The notes beneath the pieces are model-generated. The model was not told where the DNA came from and did not search any database. It saw only the letters and a program-made list of their open reading frames with translations. The translations under genes were made by a program, and so were the position numbers. From Mobilitalea torta (GTDB lineage: Bacteria > Bacillota > Clostridia > Lachnospirales > Lachnospiraceae): a stretch of DNA of 64,000 bases. The DNA is taken from contig NZ_JBNPXH010000002.1 in the NCBI RefSeq assembly GCF_050433395.1, positions 1-64,000 of the forward strand. The letters are read 5' to 3'. Every line of letters begins with the position of its first letter. Position 1 is the stretch's first letter. Positions 52,065-61,315 of the stretch are shown piece after piece.

Positions 52065-52306
52065 ACAGTTTCATAGTCTCAACCTATCCCAAAAACATCA
52101 GTTCCATTGTCTCGCAAGGCTAAAAGCAGTTCTGTAGTCTCAACCCTAACCCTTTTTTCACTTCATTAGCTTTGCTCTAAGGGCAAAAAAACAAGGTTCC
52201 CAGCAATCGGTTATTATTACCGAAGTCTGAAAACCTTTAATTTCAAGCCTTATAGAGCCTATTTACTTTCTTTTCGTGACATCAAGCAGACTGTCTCAAC
52301 GTGAGA
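52065..52306 (-). repeat. attR-side copy of rlmD 3' end and downstream region
   Basis: Partner of 238-477. It includes the last codons of the intact rlmD and about 190 bp of downstream sequence with the same three-unit GTCTCAACC/GTCTCGCAAGG arrangement. In a model of integration at DMF codons near 52320, this copy would have been brought by the element. Confidence 0.75.
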
Positions 52307-53893
52307 AGTCCATGCAAACATATCAACTGGTATGATATTCTTTACCTTATACCCCTTCTTAGTCAAATGTTCCAGATCTCTTGCTAAAGTCACCGGATTA
52401 CAGGAGATATAAACCACCTTTTTAGGACTAATTCTTGCGGCTGCATTCAAAAACTCCGGCGTGCTTCCAGTTCTCGGAGGATCCATAAAGATCACATCTA
52501 CTGTATCACCTTTCTCCGCCATCTGACTTAAGAATACCCCAGCATCATTCTGATAAAATTCAATATTATTCGTATCATTACGCTTTGCATTCACTACAGC
52601 ATCACGTACCGCATCTTTATTCAACTCAACACTAATAACCCGTTTTGCATGATCCGCCGCAATCAAACCGATAGTTCCAGTGCCGCAATAAGCATCAACA
52701 ACGGTTTCATTACCAGTCAGACCGGCCAATTCAATTGCTTTCCTGTACAGGATCTCTATCTGTCCCGGATTTACCTGATAGAAGGATTTCGGCGATATCC
52801 GAAAGACCTTTTCGCAGAGACTATCCTCAATAAATCCCTTGCCATAGAGCACCTGTTCCTTCTCACCCAACACCATACTGGTATGTTTGTCATTCACATT
52901 AAGAACAATCGTAGTAATCTCCGGATGTTCTTTTCTAAGCGCCTTTACAAAATTATTCTTAGACGGCAGAATCGGTGAAGCAAGAACAAGCACCACCATA
53001 ATTTCTCCGCTGTGATACCCCACACGAATCAATACATGCCGAAACAAACCATATCCGGAATCCTCATCATAGGTGAGAATTTTAAAGGACTTCAGCATCC
53101 CCCGTATTGTAGCAATGATTGCATCCGCCTTCTCATTATGAATAAGGCAGCGTTCCACTGCGATAACGCGATGAGTTCCCTCCTCATAGATACCGGAAAT
53201 CGGATTGCCTTTTCTGTCATGGTCAAATACTACATGTACCTTATGCCGATAGTGATCCGGCTGCGCCATTCCAATAATTTGCTCAACCTTTCCATATCCC
53301 TTTAATAACTTTTCTACTTCCTTCTGCTTCTCTTCCAAATGCTTTTCATAGCTGATATATCCAATATTACAAGCCCCGCAAGCTTTCTGAAACGCACAAT
53401 CCCCTTTTTTCGCCGGAGACTTTTTTCCTGCTTTATTTCCTGCTTTATTTCCTTCTTTGCTTCCTTCTCTATTTCCTTCTCTGTTTCCTTCTTTTTTTCT
53501 TTCTTTATTTCTTACGTTTTGTCCCAAATCTTGCCCCAAATCTTGTCCCAGGTTTTGTCCATGATTCTGTCCATTCCTCACCTGCTGTCTGCCAGACTGC
53601 AATCCCCTTATCCCTCTATCCCGATCCGTTTTCACAGCTTCGGTTCTCAACACTGTTCTTTTCTCTTGCTTCTTTCCTCCTGCCCTCTTCTCTGTTTTAA
53701 CAGATACGCTGCCTGCAGACTTCTTCCACCCTGTTGCTTTCACAAAGGTATCAAAATCTTCAAAAGCCTCATAATCATATTTTTCTTTTCGTTTATTTGC
53801 CTTGTGATAATCCTGTCCCGGTCTATTTCCCTGCGCCTGTTTATCTCCTTTTCCCGTCTTACTTCCTAATCCGGGTCTGTTTCCTTTTTGCAT
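52259..53893 (-). CDS. rlmD: 23S rRNA (uracil-C5)-methyltransferase RlmD
   Basis: A 544-aa enzyme of the RumA/RlmCD family. Residues ~165-544 hold the catalytic part: an iron-sulfur-like CAFQKACGACNIGY motif, AdoMet motif VVDAYCGTGTIGLIAA (~405), IFMDPPRTGSTPEF (~480) and the catalytic Cys in YISCNPVTLARDLEHL (~505). The first ~160 residues are an unusual low-complexity basic extension with a tetrapeptide repeat (NREG, NREG, SKEG, NKAG, NKAG). Its 3' end is the prophage attachment site and is still intact. It starts 5 bp after the radical SAM gene. Confidence 0.92.
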   Translation of the reverse strand: MQKGNRPGLGSKTGKGDKQAQGNRPGQDYHKANKRKEKYDYEAFEDFDTFVKATGWKKSAGSVSVKTEKRAGGKKQEKRTVLRTEAVKTDRDRGIRGLQSGRQQVRNGQNHGQNLGQDLGQDLGQNVRNKERKKEGNREGNREGSKEGNKAGNKAGKKSPAKKGDCAFQKACGACNIGYISYEKHLEEKQKEVEKLLKGYGKVEQIIGMAQPDHYRHKVHVVFDHDRKGNPISGIYEEGTHRVIAVERCLIHNEKADAIIATIRGMLKSFKILTYDEDSGYGLFRHVLIRVGYHSGEIMVVLVLASPILPSKNNFVKALRKEHPEITTIVLNVNDKHTSMVLGEKEQVLYGKGFIEDSLCEKVFRISPKSFYQVNPGQIEILYRKAIELAGLTGNETVVDAYCGTGTIGLIAADHAKRVISVELNKDAVRDAVVNAKRNDTNNIEFYQNDAGVFLSQMAEKGDTVDVIFMDPPRTGSTPEFLNAAARISPKKVVYISCNPVTLARDLEHLTKKGYKVKNIIPVDMFAWTSHVETVCLMSRKESK

Positions 53894-53897
53894 TCAG

Positions 53898-54800
53898 CTA
53901 TACTCCTTCTCCGTTAAATTCCGGTATAAAACTCTCCGATGCGGTTTCACCCTCCTGGATAAACCCATTTTCAACACCCAGCTCTATCGCATAATCAACC
54001 AGTTCCTCATACTCCTCTTCCGTAACGCAGCGGTTTATCTCCGGATATTCCGCCATTACCGGCATCGGTGTATATTGGTTCATAATACTGATATATATTG
54101 TATCTCCATAGGTATCATATAAATATTCAATAACCTTCTTCGAATCAGCAAGATATCCCGGCAGCAAAAGATGCCTCACAATCACCCCGCGCTTCATCAT
54201 TCCCCTGTCATCAAATTCCGGGGGACCAGTCTGACGTACCATTTCTGCAATTGCTGCAGAAGCATGAAGAAAATAATCCCTGCAATTAGAATACTTTATC
54301 GCAGGCTGTGAAGCATAATATTTCAAGTCCGGCAGATAGATATCAACCAATCCTTCCAGCAAATGTATACTTTCTGCCTTCTCATATCCGCTGCTGTTAT
54401 AAACCACCGGTATCTGAAGTCCCTTTCGCCGTGCCTGGGAAAGCCCTTCGAAGATCTGGGGAATATAGTGGCCGGGAGTAACCAAATTGATATTATTCGC
54501 CCCCTGGAGCTCAAGCTCCAGAAATATCTCCGTTAACCTTCCCCGGGTTATTTCCTTTCCTGCCAGTCCCTTTGCTATATTGGCATTCTGGCAATAAACA
54601 CATCCCAGCGAACACCCCGAGAAGAATACGGTTCCCGATCCTTCCTCCCCGGAAATGCATGGCTCCTCCCATAGGTGGAGAGCCGCCCTGGCAACAACAA
54701 GCTCCTCTCCCGCCCCGCAATAGCCTCTCTGCCCTCTGGTTCTATCCACATGACAATCCCTGGGGCAAAGGGTACAATCCTTTAACAGCTCCCGATACAT
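53898..54800 (-). CDS. radical SAM protein, PflA-like (COG1313 type)
   Basis: A 300-aa radical SAM protein. An N-terminal cysteine group (CTLCPRDCHVDRTRGQRGYC) precedes the cluster motif FFSGCSLGCVYCQN (CxxxCxxC, ~residue 58-65). Then follow INLVTPGHYIPQIFEGL and PVVYNSSGYEKAESIHLLEG, typical of the putative pyruvate-formate-lyase-activating group. The substrate is not known for this family. The gene is followed after 5 bp by rlmD. Confidence 0.88.
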   Translation of the reverse strand: MYRELLKDCTLCPRDCHVDRTRGQRGYCGAGEELVVARAALHLWEEPCISGEEGSGTVFFSGCSLGCVYCQNANIAKGLAGKEITRGRLTEIFLELELQGANNINLVTPGHYIPQIFEGLSQARRKGLQIPVVYNSSGYEKAESIHLLEGLVDIYLPDLKYYASQPAIKYSNCRDYFLHASAAIAEMVRQTGPPEFDDRGMMKRGVIVRHLLLPGYLADSKKVIEYLYDTYGDTIYISIMNQYTPMPVMAEYPEINRCVTEEEYEELVDYAIELGVENGFIQEGETASESFIPEFNGEGV

Positions 54801-54849
54801 TCCTCTTTGCCGCCTTTCCTATCCTCTATCACCGCTATCCGGCCTCCGG

Positions 54850-56199
54850 CTAATATATCCTCGCCTTGCGCAAAATACTATCCATCGTATCCAGAACCAG
54901 CAGGGCTGCTTCCATCGTATCATCCGCTACGATATAATCCTCTATCAGAATTTGCTGTATCGGCCATCCTACCTGCTGGGACTTCTTTGCCGCCCATTCC
55001 GCTTCCTCTCTGGTGATATAATGCGCCTCATAAAGCAGCTCCATCAGATCCGGAAGCGTCTTCGCTTTCTGCGTATTCCTGGTGATGATAATACGCTCGA
55101 GGGTCTTAATCAGATTGGCAACCTGCCCGTCAAGAATGCCTTTTCCGGTGAGCCAGCTGATTATGATATCCTTGTTCGGAATTTGAATCAGCAGCAGCGG
55201 GTCCACCAGACCGGCAGCCTTAATAAATAGGCCCGTATCCAGCCTTCCGTTATAATATGCCGTTGTGATCTGCTCCCACTCCTTCTCCGACAGACGCTCA
55301 TAGGCCTCTACCCTGTGTTCCCTGCGAAGCTGGGCAAAGCCATTGTTCGCCTGCTCCCGCACATCCACCTTATTCAATATTTCGTATATCTTAATCGGCC
55401 TTGCCGCCACAATATAGATGTCTTCCCCAAAGATCTCCCGCAGTACCAGCGATACCCCCGACTTAGCCACATCACCGCACGCAATGACCAGCTTTCCGTC
55501 GGAGCGGTATCCCAGGGGCAGCGCTTGCAAAGCCCGGGCCTTATTAATGCTCATCTTGGCGGTCCACCCGGTATCATGGTACTCCTTCTTTGTATCCAGC
55601 TCATAATATGCAATTTTCTGCTGGGCCGCAAGCATGCTGTAAAGTGTGCTTTCATCCATAAAGCCCAGTGCCAGCAGGCTTTCTCCCAATTTGCAGCCGA
55701 TCCGTTTCTGATAATACAATCCGGTCTCCAGCTCCTCCGTCGTCAGCATCCCCTGTTCAATCAGAATTCTTCCAAGCTGCTGCTTGTCATCCAGCATCGG
55801 ATTAATAAGCCCGGGATCATGGATGTAGGTCATATCCTCAGCCAGAACAAAATATTTGCCAAGCTTGGAATCATGAATGACTCTCTTGTCAAGATCGATG
55901 GCCAGACGAACCAGATCCTCCAGGGTTTTGATGCTCACACTGAGCTTGCTGCAGTTTTCAATATTTCCATCCGTAATCCATTCCGTATAATTGCTGTGGT
56001 CCACGGCTTTCCTGCTCCTTCCCTTCCCATGCATCAATATGCTGACAAGAAGAAGGATAATTAAGATATTAAACAGATAAATAACAGTTGCAGAATATGT
56101 TTTTAATCCCCGATACGTCCAAATCAGGCTTACTAATAAAGAAAACAGACCAATAAAAATACAAATTGCCTTCTGCCAATTCTTTCTCATGCTTCCCAC
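54850..56199 (-). CDS. membrane protein with MshEN (GspE N-terminal) domains
   Basis: A 449-aa protein. Two N-terminal membrane helices (ICIFIGLFSLLVSLIWTYRG; VIYLFNILIILLLVSILMHG) precede cytosolic MshEN-like modules (LGRILIEQGMLTTEELETGL; KLGESLLALGFMDESTLYSM, ~residues 145-185), with a second set near the C-terminus. MshEN domains in secretion ATPases and glycosyltransferases bind nucleotides, including cyclic di-GMP. No ATPase or transferase domain is attached here. Function not known. Confidence 0.75.
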   Translation of the reverse strand: MGSMRKNWQKAICIFIGLFSLLVSLIWTYRGLKTYSATVIYLFNILIILLLVSILMHGKGRSRKAVDHSNYTEWITDGNIENCSKLSVSIKTLEDLVRLAIDLDKRVIHDSKLGKYFVLAEDMTYIHDPGLINPMLDDKQQLGRILIEQGMLTTEELETGLYYQKRIGCKLGESLLALGFMDESTLYSMLAAQQKIAYYELDTKKEYHDTGWTAKMSINKARALQALPLGYRSDGKLVIACGDVAKSGVSLVLREIFGEDIYIVAARPIKIYEILNKVDVREQANNGFAQLRREHRVEAYERLSEKEWEQITTAYYNGRLDTGLFIKAAGLVDPLLLIQIPNKDIIISWLTGKGILDGQVANLIKTLERIIITRNTQKAKTLPDLMELLYEAHYITREEAEWAAKKSQQVGWPIQQILIEDYIVADDTMEAALLVLDTMDSILRKARIY

Positions 56200-56289
56200 A
56201 ATACCCCAGGGTCTCCCGCCCTATGGCCTTTCTCCTATGTGATATTTTTAAAACATATCTATTCTGCCTCTCTTCTCAGTATTGGATTT

Positions 56290-57483
56290 CTATTTCACCT
56301 TCAATAACCATCTGGAGATCCCTGCTATATAACGAAACAGAGGACCTTCCATTTCCTTTTTAACTGCCTTTAGTTCCTTCCGGATTGCTATGTTCTGGGG
56401 ACAATGCCGCTCACACTTTCCGCATTCCGTGCACAAGGAAGCATAAGCCGGATGCTTCGAGGTAATCCCCAGGGTCTGCATGTATTTCCGCCGGTTTCTC
56501 TTGAGATTCAGCAGATATTTGTCGTTATAAACAGAAAAGCACCCCGGAATATTAACCCCGTACGGACAAGGCATGCAGTAAGCACAGGCGGTGCAGGGAA
56601 CCCGGGTCTTCTCCAGTATAATCTTCTTCACCCGGTCAAATACCGCCAGCTCCTCCGGGGACAGGGAATTGGCCCTTGCCATGGAGGCAATCTCCAGATT
56701 CTCCTCCAACTGCTGTTCATCACTCATCCCCGACAGAACCACCGTTACCTGGGGATGATTCCAGATCCATCGCAGAGCCCAGTTGGCGGGTGTCCTCTCC
56801 TCATCAAAATCCCGGAAGGCCTTCACCACCTCTGCCGGAAGATTGTTCACCAGCTTTCCTCCGCGCAGCGGCTCCATGATGATCACCGGTATTCCCATGG
56901 AACCGGCCAGCTCAAGCCCTGATTTTGTGGCCTGGTTATTCTCATCCAGATAATTATATTGTATCTGGCAGAAATCCCAGGGATACGCCCTCAAAAGCTC
57001 TTCAAAATCCGTCTTTTCCCCATGGAAGGAAAAGCCGATATTGCGGATTCGTCCCTCCTGCTTCAGCTTCTCCAGCCATTCCATAACACCGATTTGAATC
57101 ATCCGGTCCAAGGTCGCCTTGTCGGACAGTATATGGAGCAGGTAATAATCAATATAATCCGTTTTCAGCTTGGTGCACTGTGTCTCGAAGATCTTCTTCG
57201 CACCCTCCAGCTTGCTGACCATATAGGGCGGCAGCTTCGTAGCAATCTTCACCTTGCTGCGGTAACCTCCTGTCAGAGCCTCTCCCAGAAGTGATTCACT
57301 TCTTCCCGCGTAATAAAAATAAGCGGTATCAAAATAATTCACTCCTCCGTCTATGGCGGACCGGATTAAAGCAATGGATCTCGGCTCGTCAATTCCCCCT
57401 CCCTTTGCAGGAAACCGCATACACCCAAATCCCAGAATGGATAATTCATCCCCGTTTTTCTGATTCGTTCTTGTCAGCATCAT
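56290..57483 (-). CDS. aldo/keto reductase with C-terminal 4Fe-4S domain
   Basis: A 397-aa protein. The AKR barrel shows LSILGFGCMRFPAKGGG, YFDTAYFYYAGRSESLLGEA (catalytic D/Y, ~residue 53-60) and DYIDYYLLHILSD (~115). The C-terminal part has ferredoxin-like cysteine sets CTACAYCMPCPYGVNIPGC (~290) and CTECGKCERHCPQNI (~352). Such fused proteins are common oxidoreductases of anaerobes; the substrate is unknown. Confidence 0.9.
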   Translation of the reverse strand: MMLTRTNQKNGDELSILGFGCMRFPAKGGGIDEPRSIALIRSAIDGGVNYFDTAYFYYAGRSESLLGEALTGGYRSKVKIATKLPPYMVSKLEGAKKIFETQCTKLKTDYIDYYLLHILSDKATLDRMIQIGVMEWLEKLKQEGRIRNIGFSFHGEKTDFEELLRAYPWDFCQIQYNYLDENNQATKSGLELAGSMGIPVIIMEPLRGGKLVNNLPAEVVKAFRDFDEERTPANWALRWIWNHPQVTVVLSGMSDEQQLEENLEIASMARANSLSPEELAVFDRVKKIILEKTRVPCTACAYCMPCPYGVNIPGCFSVYNDKYLLNLKRNRRKYMQTLGITSKHPAYASLCTECGKCERHCPQNIAIRKELKAVKKEMEGPLFRYIAGISRWLLKVK

Positions 57484-57508
57484 TCATCCTCTATCTTTAA
57501 TAAAATGT

Positions 57509-58528
57509 TTATACTCTAATAAAATCAATCAACCGGTCAACATCGCTCTCCCGGGTTGCCCAGGAGGTGACCAGGCGGATTACACTGTGCTCCTCATCCA
57601 AAGCCTCCTGTACTAAAAATCCATACTCCCCAGCCATCCGCTCAAGCATTTCATTGGGCAGGATGGGAAAGAGCTGATTGGAGCATACCGGTGCAAAGAA
57701 GGCAAAGCCTCTTTCTTCAATGGCCGCCGCCAGCTTTTCTGCCATACGGTTTGCATGGGCTCCCAGCTCATAATACAGCCTGTCCTGGAAAAGCACCTCA
57801 AACTGTATGCCAAGAACAAAGCCCTTGGCCGACATGGCGCCCCGCTGCTTGATGAGATATCGAAAATCCTCCTTCAGCTCCTGCCGGCAGATGACCAGGG
57901 CCTCTCCCAAAAGGGCGCCGTTTTTGGTTCCTCCGATATAGAACACATCCGTCAGACCAGCAATATCCTTCAGGGTAAGGTCATTCTCCCTGCAGGTAAG
58001 GGCGCTTCCCATACGGGCCCCGTCCAGAAATAACAGCAGGCTCTCCTCCTTGCACAGCTCCTGAATCGCCGTCAGCTCTTTTTTATTATAAATCGTTCCC
58101 AGCTCTGTAGTATTGGAGATATATACCATCCTCGGCTGCACCATGTGTTCTCCTTCATGGCGGTGCAAAGCCTCTTTAATGCCATCTGTGGTCAGCTTGC
58201 CGTCCCGGTGGGGTACGGTTACCACCTTGTGGCCGGTTGCCTCAATCGCTCCCGTCTCATGAACATTCACATGCCCCGTATCCGCTGCAATAACGCACTG
58301 GTGCGGCCTTAAGAAAGAAGAAATCACCAGGAGATTCGTCTGTGTCCCTCCGGGAATAAAATGAATGTCCACATCCTCCCTCCCCAGCTCCCTTTTAATA
58401 TAAGCTCTTGCCCGTTCACTGTGAATGTCCTCTCCATAGCCCGTATTCTGCTCCAGATTTGATTTCATCATCTGTTCTAATATTCTGGGATGTGCTCCCT
58501 CACTGTAGTCATTTATAAATTGAATCAT
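57509..58528 (-). CDS. low-specificity L-threonine aldolase family protein
   Basis: A 339-aa PLP enzyme (QNTGYGEDIHSERARAYIKR; VNVHETGAIEATGHKVV; LFLDGARMGSALTCREND). The PLP lysine is in FYIGGTKNGALLGEALV (~residue 205). It splits threonine or allo-threonine to glycine and acetaldehyde, or a related beta-elimination. It is 19 bp from ftsX and probably not functionally linked to it. Confidence 0.9.
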   Translation of the reverse strand: MIQFINDYSEGAHPRILEQMMKSNLEQNTGYGEDIHSERARAYIKRELGREDVDIHFIPGGTQTNLLVISSFLRPHQCVIAADTGHVNVHETGAIEATGHKVVTVPHRDGKLTTDGIKEALHRHEGEHMVQPRMVYISNTTELGTIYNKKELTAIQELCKEESLLLFLDGARMGSALTCRENDLTLKDIAGLTDVFYIGGTKNGALLGEALVICRQELKEDFRYLIKQRGAMSAKGFVLGIQFEVLFQDRLYYELGAHANRMAEKLAAAIEERGFAFFAPVCSNQLFPILPNEMLERMAGEYGFLVQEALDEEHSVIRLVTSWATRESDVDRLIDFIRV

Positions 58529-58546
58529 GTCCTTCCTCCGTCCGTC

Positions 58547-59440
58547 TTATGTAGCTCGTGTTCTCATACTCCCCAGGCCGAACAGACTGCCCAGCAGCCC
58601 TAACACGGCACTGACTGTCAGCAGGATCATGCTGACCTCTCTCTGCAGCGTTTCCTTTCCCGGCAGGGGAAGGAATAAAAGGGCTTCGCCCAGCTGCCGG
58701 TATCCCTCCTGCAGCATCAGATACAGTACAAGAGCCGCCAATATCCCTCCAAGAAGGGTCATAAGAGTTCCTGCCAGCAGAAACGGAAAGCCAATGAAGC
58801 CCCCCGGCGCTCCCAGGAGCCGAAGGGTCTTAATCTGCTCCCGGTTATTGTAGATGCCCTGGCGGATCATATGGGAGATAATAATCAAGGTAGTAATTCC
58901 CACGGCAAGAATAAGAAAGGCCCCGCCCAGCTTCATTCCCTCTGTAATTCCCCTCATTTGCTCCAGAACCTCCCGGTTATCCCTTACATAATCAATCCCC
59001 GGCAGCAGCTCCAATCCGGCAATCACCTCATCCATCCGGTCCAGCCTGATTCTGACTTCCAAAAACCTCTCAAAGGGATTCTCATCAAACAGCTCCAGTA
59101 TCCGGGCTTCCTCCCCCAGAAGCTTCTCCATCTGAGATTTCGCCTGTTCCTCCGAAATAAATGTAACCTCCGTCACCCCATTGATTCTGAGAATCCTCTG
59201 TTCCAGCTCTTCAATCTGTGCCGGATCGGCAGTATCCGTAATATAGGCGCTGATCTCCGCCTCCTGCTCCAGCATCTGTACTATCCTGTCCCCCACGGAC
59301 CAGCCAACACATACGATCCCAAGAAGAAACAGGATCAGACCGGTTCCGATTACTGAGAAGAAATTAGACAGAGGGCTGAATCGGATGGTTCGGGCCGCCT
59401 CAAGAATAAAATATCCTATATTATAGAAAAATGTCTTCAT
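58547..59440 (-). CDS. ftsX: cell division protein FtsX
   Basis: A 297-aa FtsX: N-terminal helix (FSVIGTGLILFLLGIVCVGW), an extracellular domain (~residues 60-165) and three C-terminal helices (GGAFLILAVGITTLIIISHM; FIGFPFLLAGTLMTLLGGIL; VSMILLTVSAVLGLLGSLFG). It transmits FtsE ATPase activity to a peptidoglycan hydrolase or its activator outside. It overlaps ftsE by 4 nt. The upstream coiled-coil gene is the likely external partner. Confidence 0.95.
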   Translation of the reverse strand: MKTFFYNIGYFILEAARTIRFSPLSNFFSVIGTGLILFLLGIVCVGWSVGDRIVQMLEQEAEISAYITDTADPAQIEELEQRILRINGVTEVTFISEEQAKSQMEKLLGEEARILELFDENPFERFLEVRIRLDRMDEVIAGLELLPGIDYVRDNREVLEQMRGITEGMKLGGAFLILAVGITTLIIISHMIRQGIYNNREQIKTLRLLGAPGGFIGFPFLLAGTLMTLLGGILAALVLYLMLQEGYRQLGEALLFLPLPGKETLQREVSMILLTVSAVLGLLGSLFGLGSMRTRAT

Positions 59441-60162
59441 TCCTTCCCTCCATAATGCCCGATATTACCTGCCGGCTCTGACACACCGGAAGCATCCGCA
59501 CCCCTTTGGACGGTTATTTCACCGCCGCTGACCGATACAAAGACGGCCTCCTTATATTCCTCGATCAGATGAGTCGCATGGGTTGTAATAACCACCGTGG
59601 TACGGCTGTCCTTAAAACCGGCCAGCAATTCCAGGATATGCACCGCATTGGTATGATCCAGATTCCCGGTAGGCTCATCCGCCAGAATCAGCGCCGGCTT
59701 TCTTGCAACAGCCCTGGCTATGGCTACCCTCTGTGCCTGACCCCAGGACAGATTCTCCACCCTGGTATACCGTTTCTCTTCCAATCCAACCCGAATCAAC
59801 GCATTTCCTGCCTCTTCCTTGATTTTGCGGGGCGACATCCCCAAAAATCGCATTCCCATCATGACATTCTCTAAGGCTGTTCTTCCCTCGATCAGCTTAA
59901 ACTCCTGGAATACCGGACCCATAGCCTTGCGCAGCCTGCGGATTTTTCCTTCCTTCCCCTTTACCATCTCCTGCCTGAGGACGGTTAATTCTCCCTGGCT
60001 GGCATACTCCATGCCGATCAGAAGCTTCAGCAGACTGGTCTTCCCCGATCCGCTGGGTCCTGTGATAAACACCAGTTCCCCCTGCTCTATCTTTAGACTG
60101 ACATTATTCAAAGCCCTGGTTCCGTCGGGATAGACCAGGGATACATTCCTCGCTTCTATCAT
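59437..60162 (-). CDS. ftsE: cell division ATP-binding protein FtsE
   Basis: A 241-aa ABC ATPase: Walker A FITGPSGSGKTSLLKLL (~residue 34), Walker B ALILADEPTGNLDHTN (~158), H-loop VVITTHATHL (~190). The signature is LSWGQAQRVAIARA, with Trp where LSGGQ/LSGGE is expected; the codon reads clearly as TGG. A C-terminal tail of ~25 residues (VQRGADASGVSEPAG) is longer than usual. It pairs with ftsX. Confidence 0.95.
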   Translation of the reverse strand: MIEARNVSLVYPDGTRALNNVSLKIEQGELVFITGPSGSGKTSLLKLLIGMEYASQGELTVLRQEMVKGKEGKIRRLRKAMGPVFQEFKLIEGRTALENVMMGMRFLGMSPRKIKEEAGNALIRVGLEEKRYTRVENLSWGQAQRVAIARAVARKPALILADEPTGNLDHTNAVHILELLAGFKDSRTTVVITTHATHLIEEYKEAVFVSVSGGEITVQRGADASGVSEPAGNIGHYGGKE

Positions 60163-60184
60163 ACTATGTGAAACCTCCCATCCG

Positions 60185-61315
60185 CTACCACTTCAATTTT
60201 ATGACAAATGCCAGGCTGCCCTCCTGACTCTCCACTTCCTGCAGGGCAAAGTCAATGCTGCCAATCTCACCGGCAATCTGGCTAAAATCCAGGACCAACG
60301 AACCTTTTTCAAAGAGCCCGCCAAGGGATACTTCATCCAGAGGCAGCTCATAAAAGCTTCCGGATAACACCTCATACTGTATTCCCCGCTCCCCAGCCAG
60401 GATGAAATCCCCCTGTAGGACCAGATGCAGCCCGGGCACTTCAAGAGTAACTCCTTCTTCATGGAAATGGAAATAGGTCTCCTCCATATCGGAATTGTCA
60501 TTCAGCACCCGGTTAAAGGTCTCCTCTCCGATGGACCCGGGCAGTGAAAACAGCCCTAATCCCAGATTCAGATCCTCGATAGTAAAATAACCCTCTCCAA
60601 TGATTCTGCCGGTCTCGGCAACAATATTCTGAAACAGCTCCTGACAGTTGGTCCAGAGCAGCTCCAGCTTTTGAAGCTGCTCCTCATAATAAACCCTTTT
60701 TTCCTGCAAACCGGAAAGATAGGCCTCCTGCTTCTGACGCACCTGCTCCCGCTGTGTCCATTTTTCTTCCAGCTCTTCCTGCTTCTTCTGAAGCGCTGCC
60801 ATATTTTCATCCAAATGCCGCTTCTCTTCCTCCAGCGCAATTCTTCCCTCCTCCAGGGAGGTCAATAAATCGCCTACATTGCGGGAAATGTCCCTGAGAA
60901 CATTGAGGCTTTTCAAAAACTGGGTAAAGCTCTCCGCATTGAGCAAAATCTCAAGATAGGTTGCCGGGCCTCCCCGCTGGTAATAAATCAGCACCTGCTT
61001 CAACACCTCAAGTCCGGTGTCATAGTCGGTCTGCATCCTCCCGATCTCCTCCTCCAGGTCAGCGGCCTGCCGGGTAAGAGCGGTAACCTCTTCCTTTATC
61101 CTGGCTTCCTCCCTTTGGATCTCCTCCATCTCCTTCGAGATGACAAACAGCTCCTCCAGAACTCCCATCTCCTCCTGAGAGATGTTCTCGATCTCCTCCT
61201 GAGCCTCCTCAATGGGTGCAACCTCGCCGGAAGCATGAACCGGAACAAAAACCAGAATCAAAATCATCAGGATTGCAGCCGCTCTGTTAAATTGAATATT
61301 TCTATGATTAAGCAT
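60185..61315 (-). CDS. secreted coiled-coil protein, putative FtsEX partner
   Basis: A 376-aa protein. Residues 1-29 form a signal peptide (AAAILMILILVFVPVHASG). Residues ~35-230 are a long coiled coil (EIEEITRLN-type heptads such as RIALEEEKRHLDENMAALQK), like the N-terminal halves of PcsB and EnvC. The C-terminal ~140 residues are beta-rich (EVLSGSFYELPLDEVSLGGL) and contain no recognisable CHAP or LytM hydrolase. It directly precedes ftsE by 23 bp, so it likely works with FtsEX as a hydrolase activator. Confidence 0.8.
   Translation of the reverse strand: MLNHRNIQFNRAAAILMILILVFVPVHASGEVAPIEEAQEEIENISQEEMGVLEELFVISKEMEEIQREEARIKEEVTALTRQAADLEEEIGRMQTDYDTGLEVLKQVLIYYQRGGPATYLEILLNAESFTQFLKSLNVLRDISRNVGDLLTSLEEGRIALEEEKRHLDENMAALQKKQEELEEKWTQREQVRQKQEAYLSGLQEKRVYYEEQLQKLELLWTNCQELFQNIVAETGRIIGEGYFTIEDLNLGLGLFSLPGSIGEETFNRVLNDNSDMEETYFHFHEEGVTLEVPGLHLVLQGDFILAGERGIQYEVLSGSFYELPLDEVSLGGLFEKGSLVLDFSQIAGEIGSIDFALQEVESQEGSLAFVIKLKW

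Noticed and set aside
53339..53869. Plus-strand 176-codon ORF opposite rlmD
   Set aside because: Phe/Ser-rich shadow of the Lys/Gly/Glu repeat extension of RlmD; no ribosome site.
55315..56064. Plus-strand 249-codon ORF opposite the MshEN gene
   Set aside because: Antisense shadow of a well-supported gene; no domain pattern.
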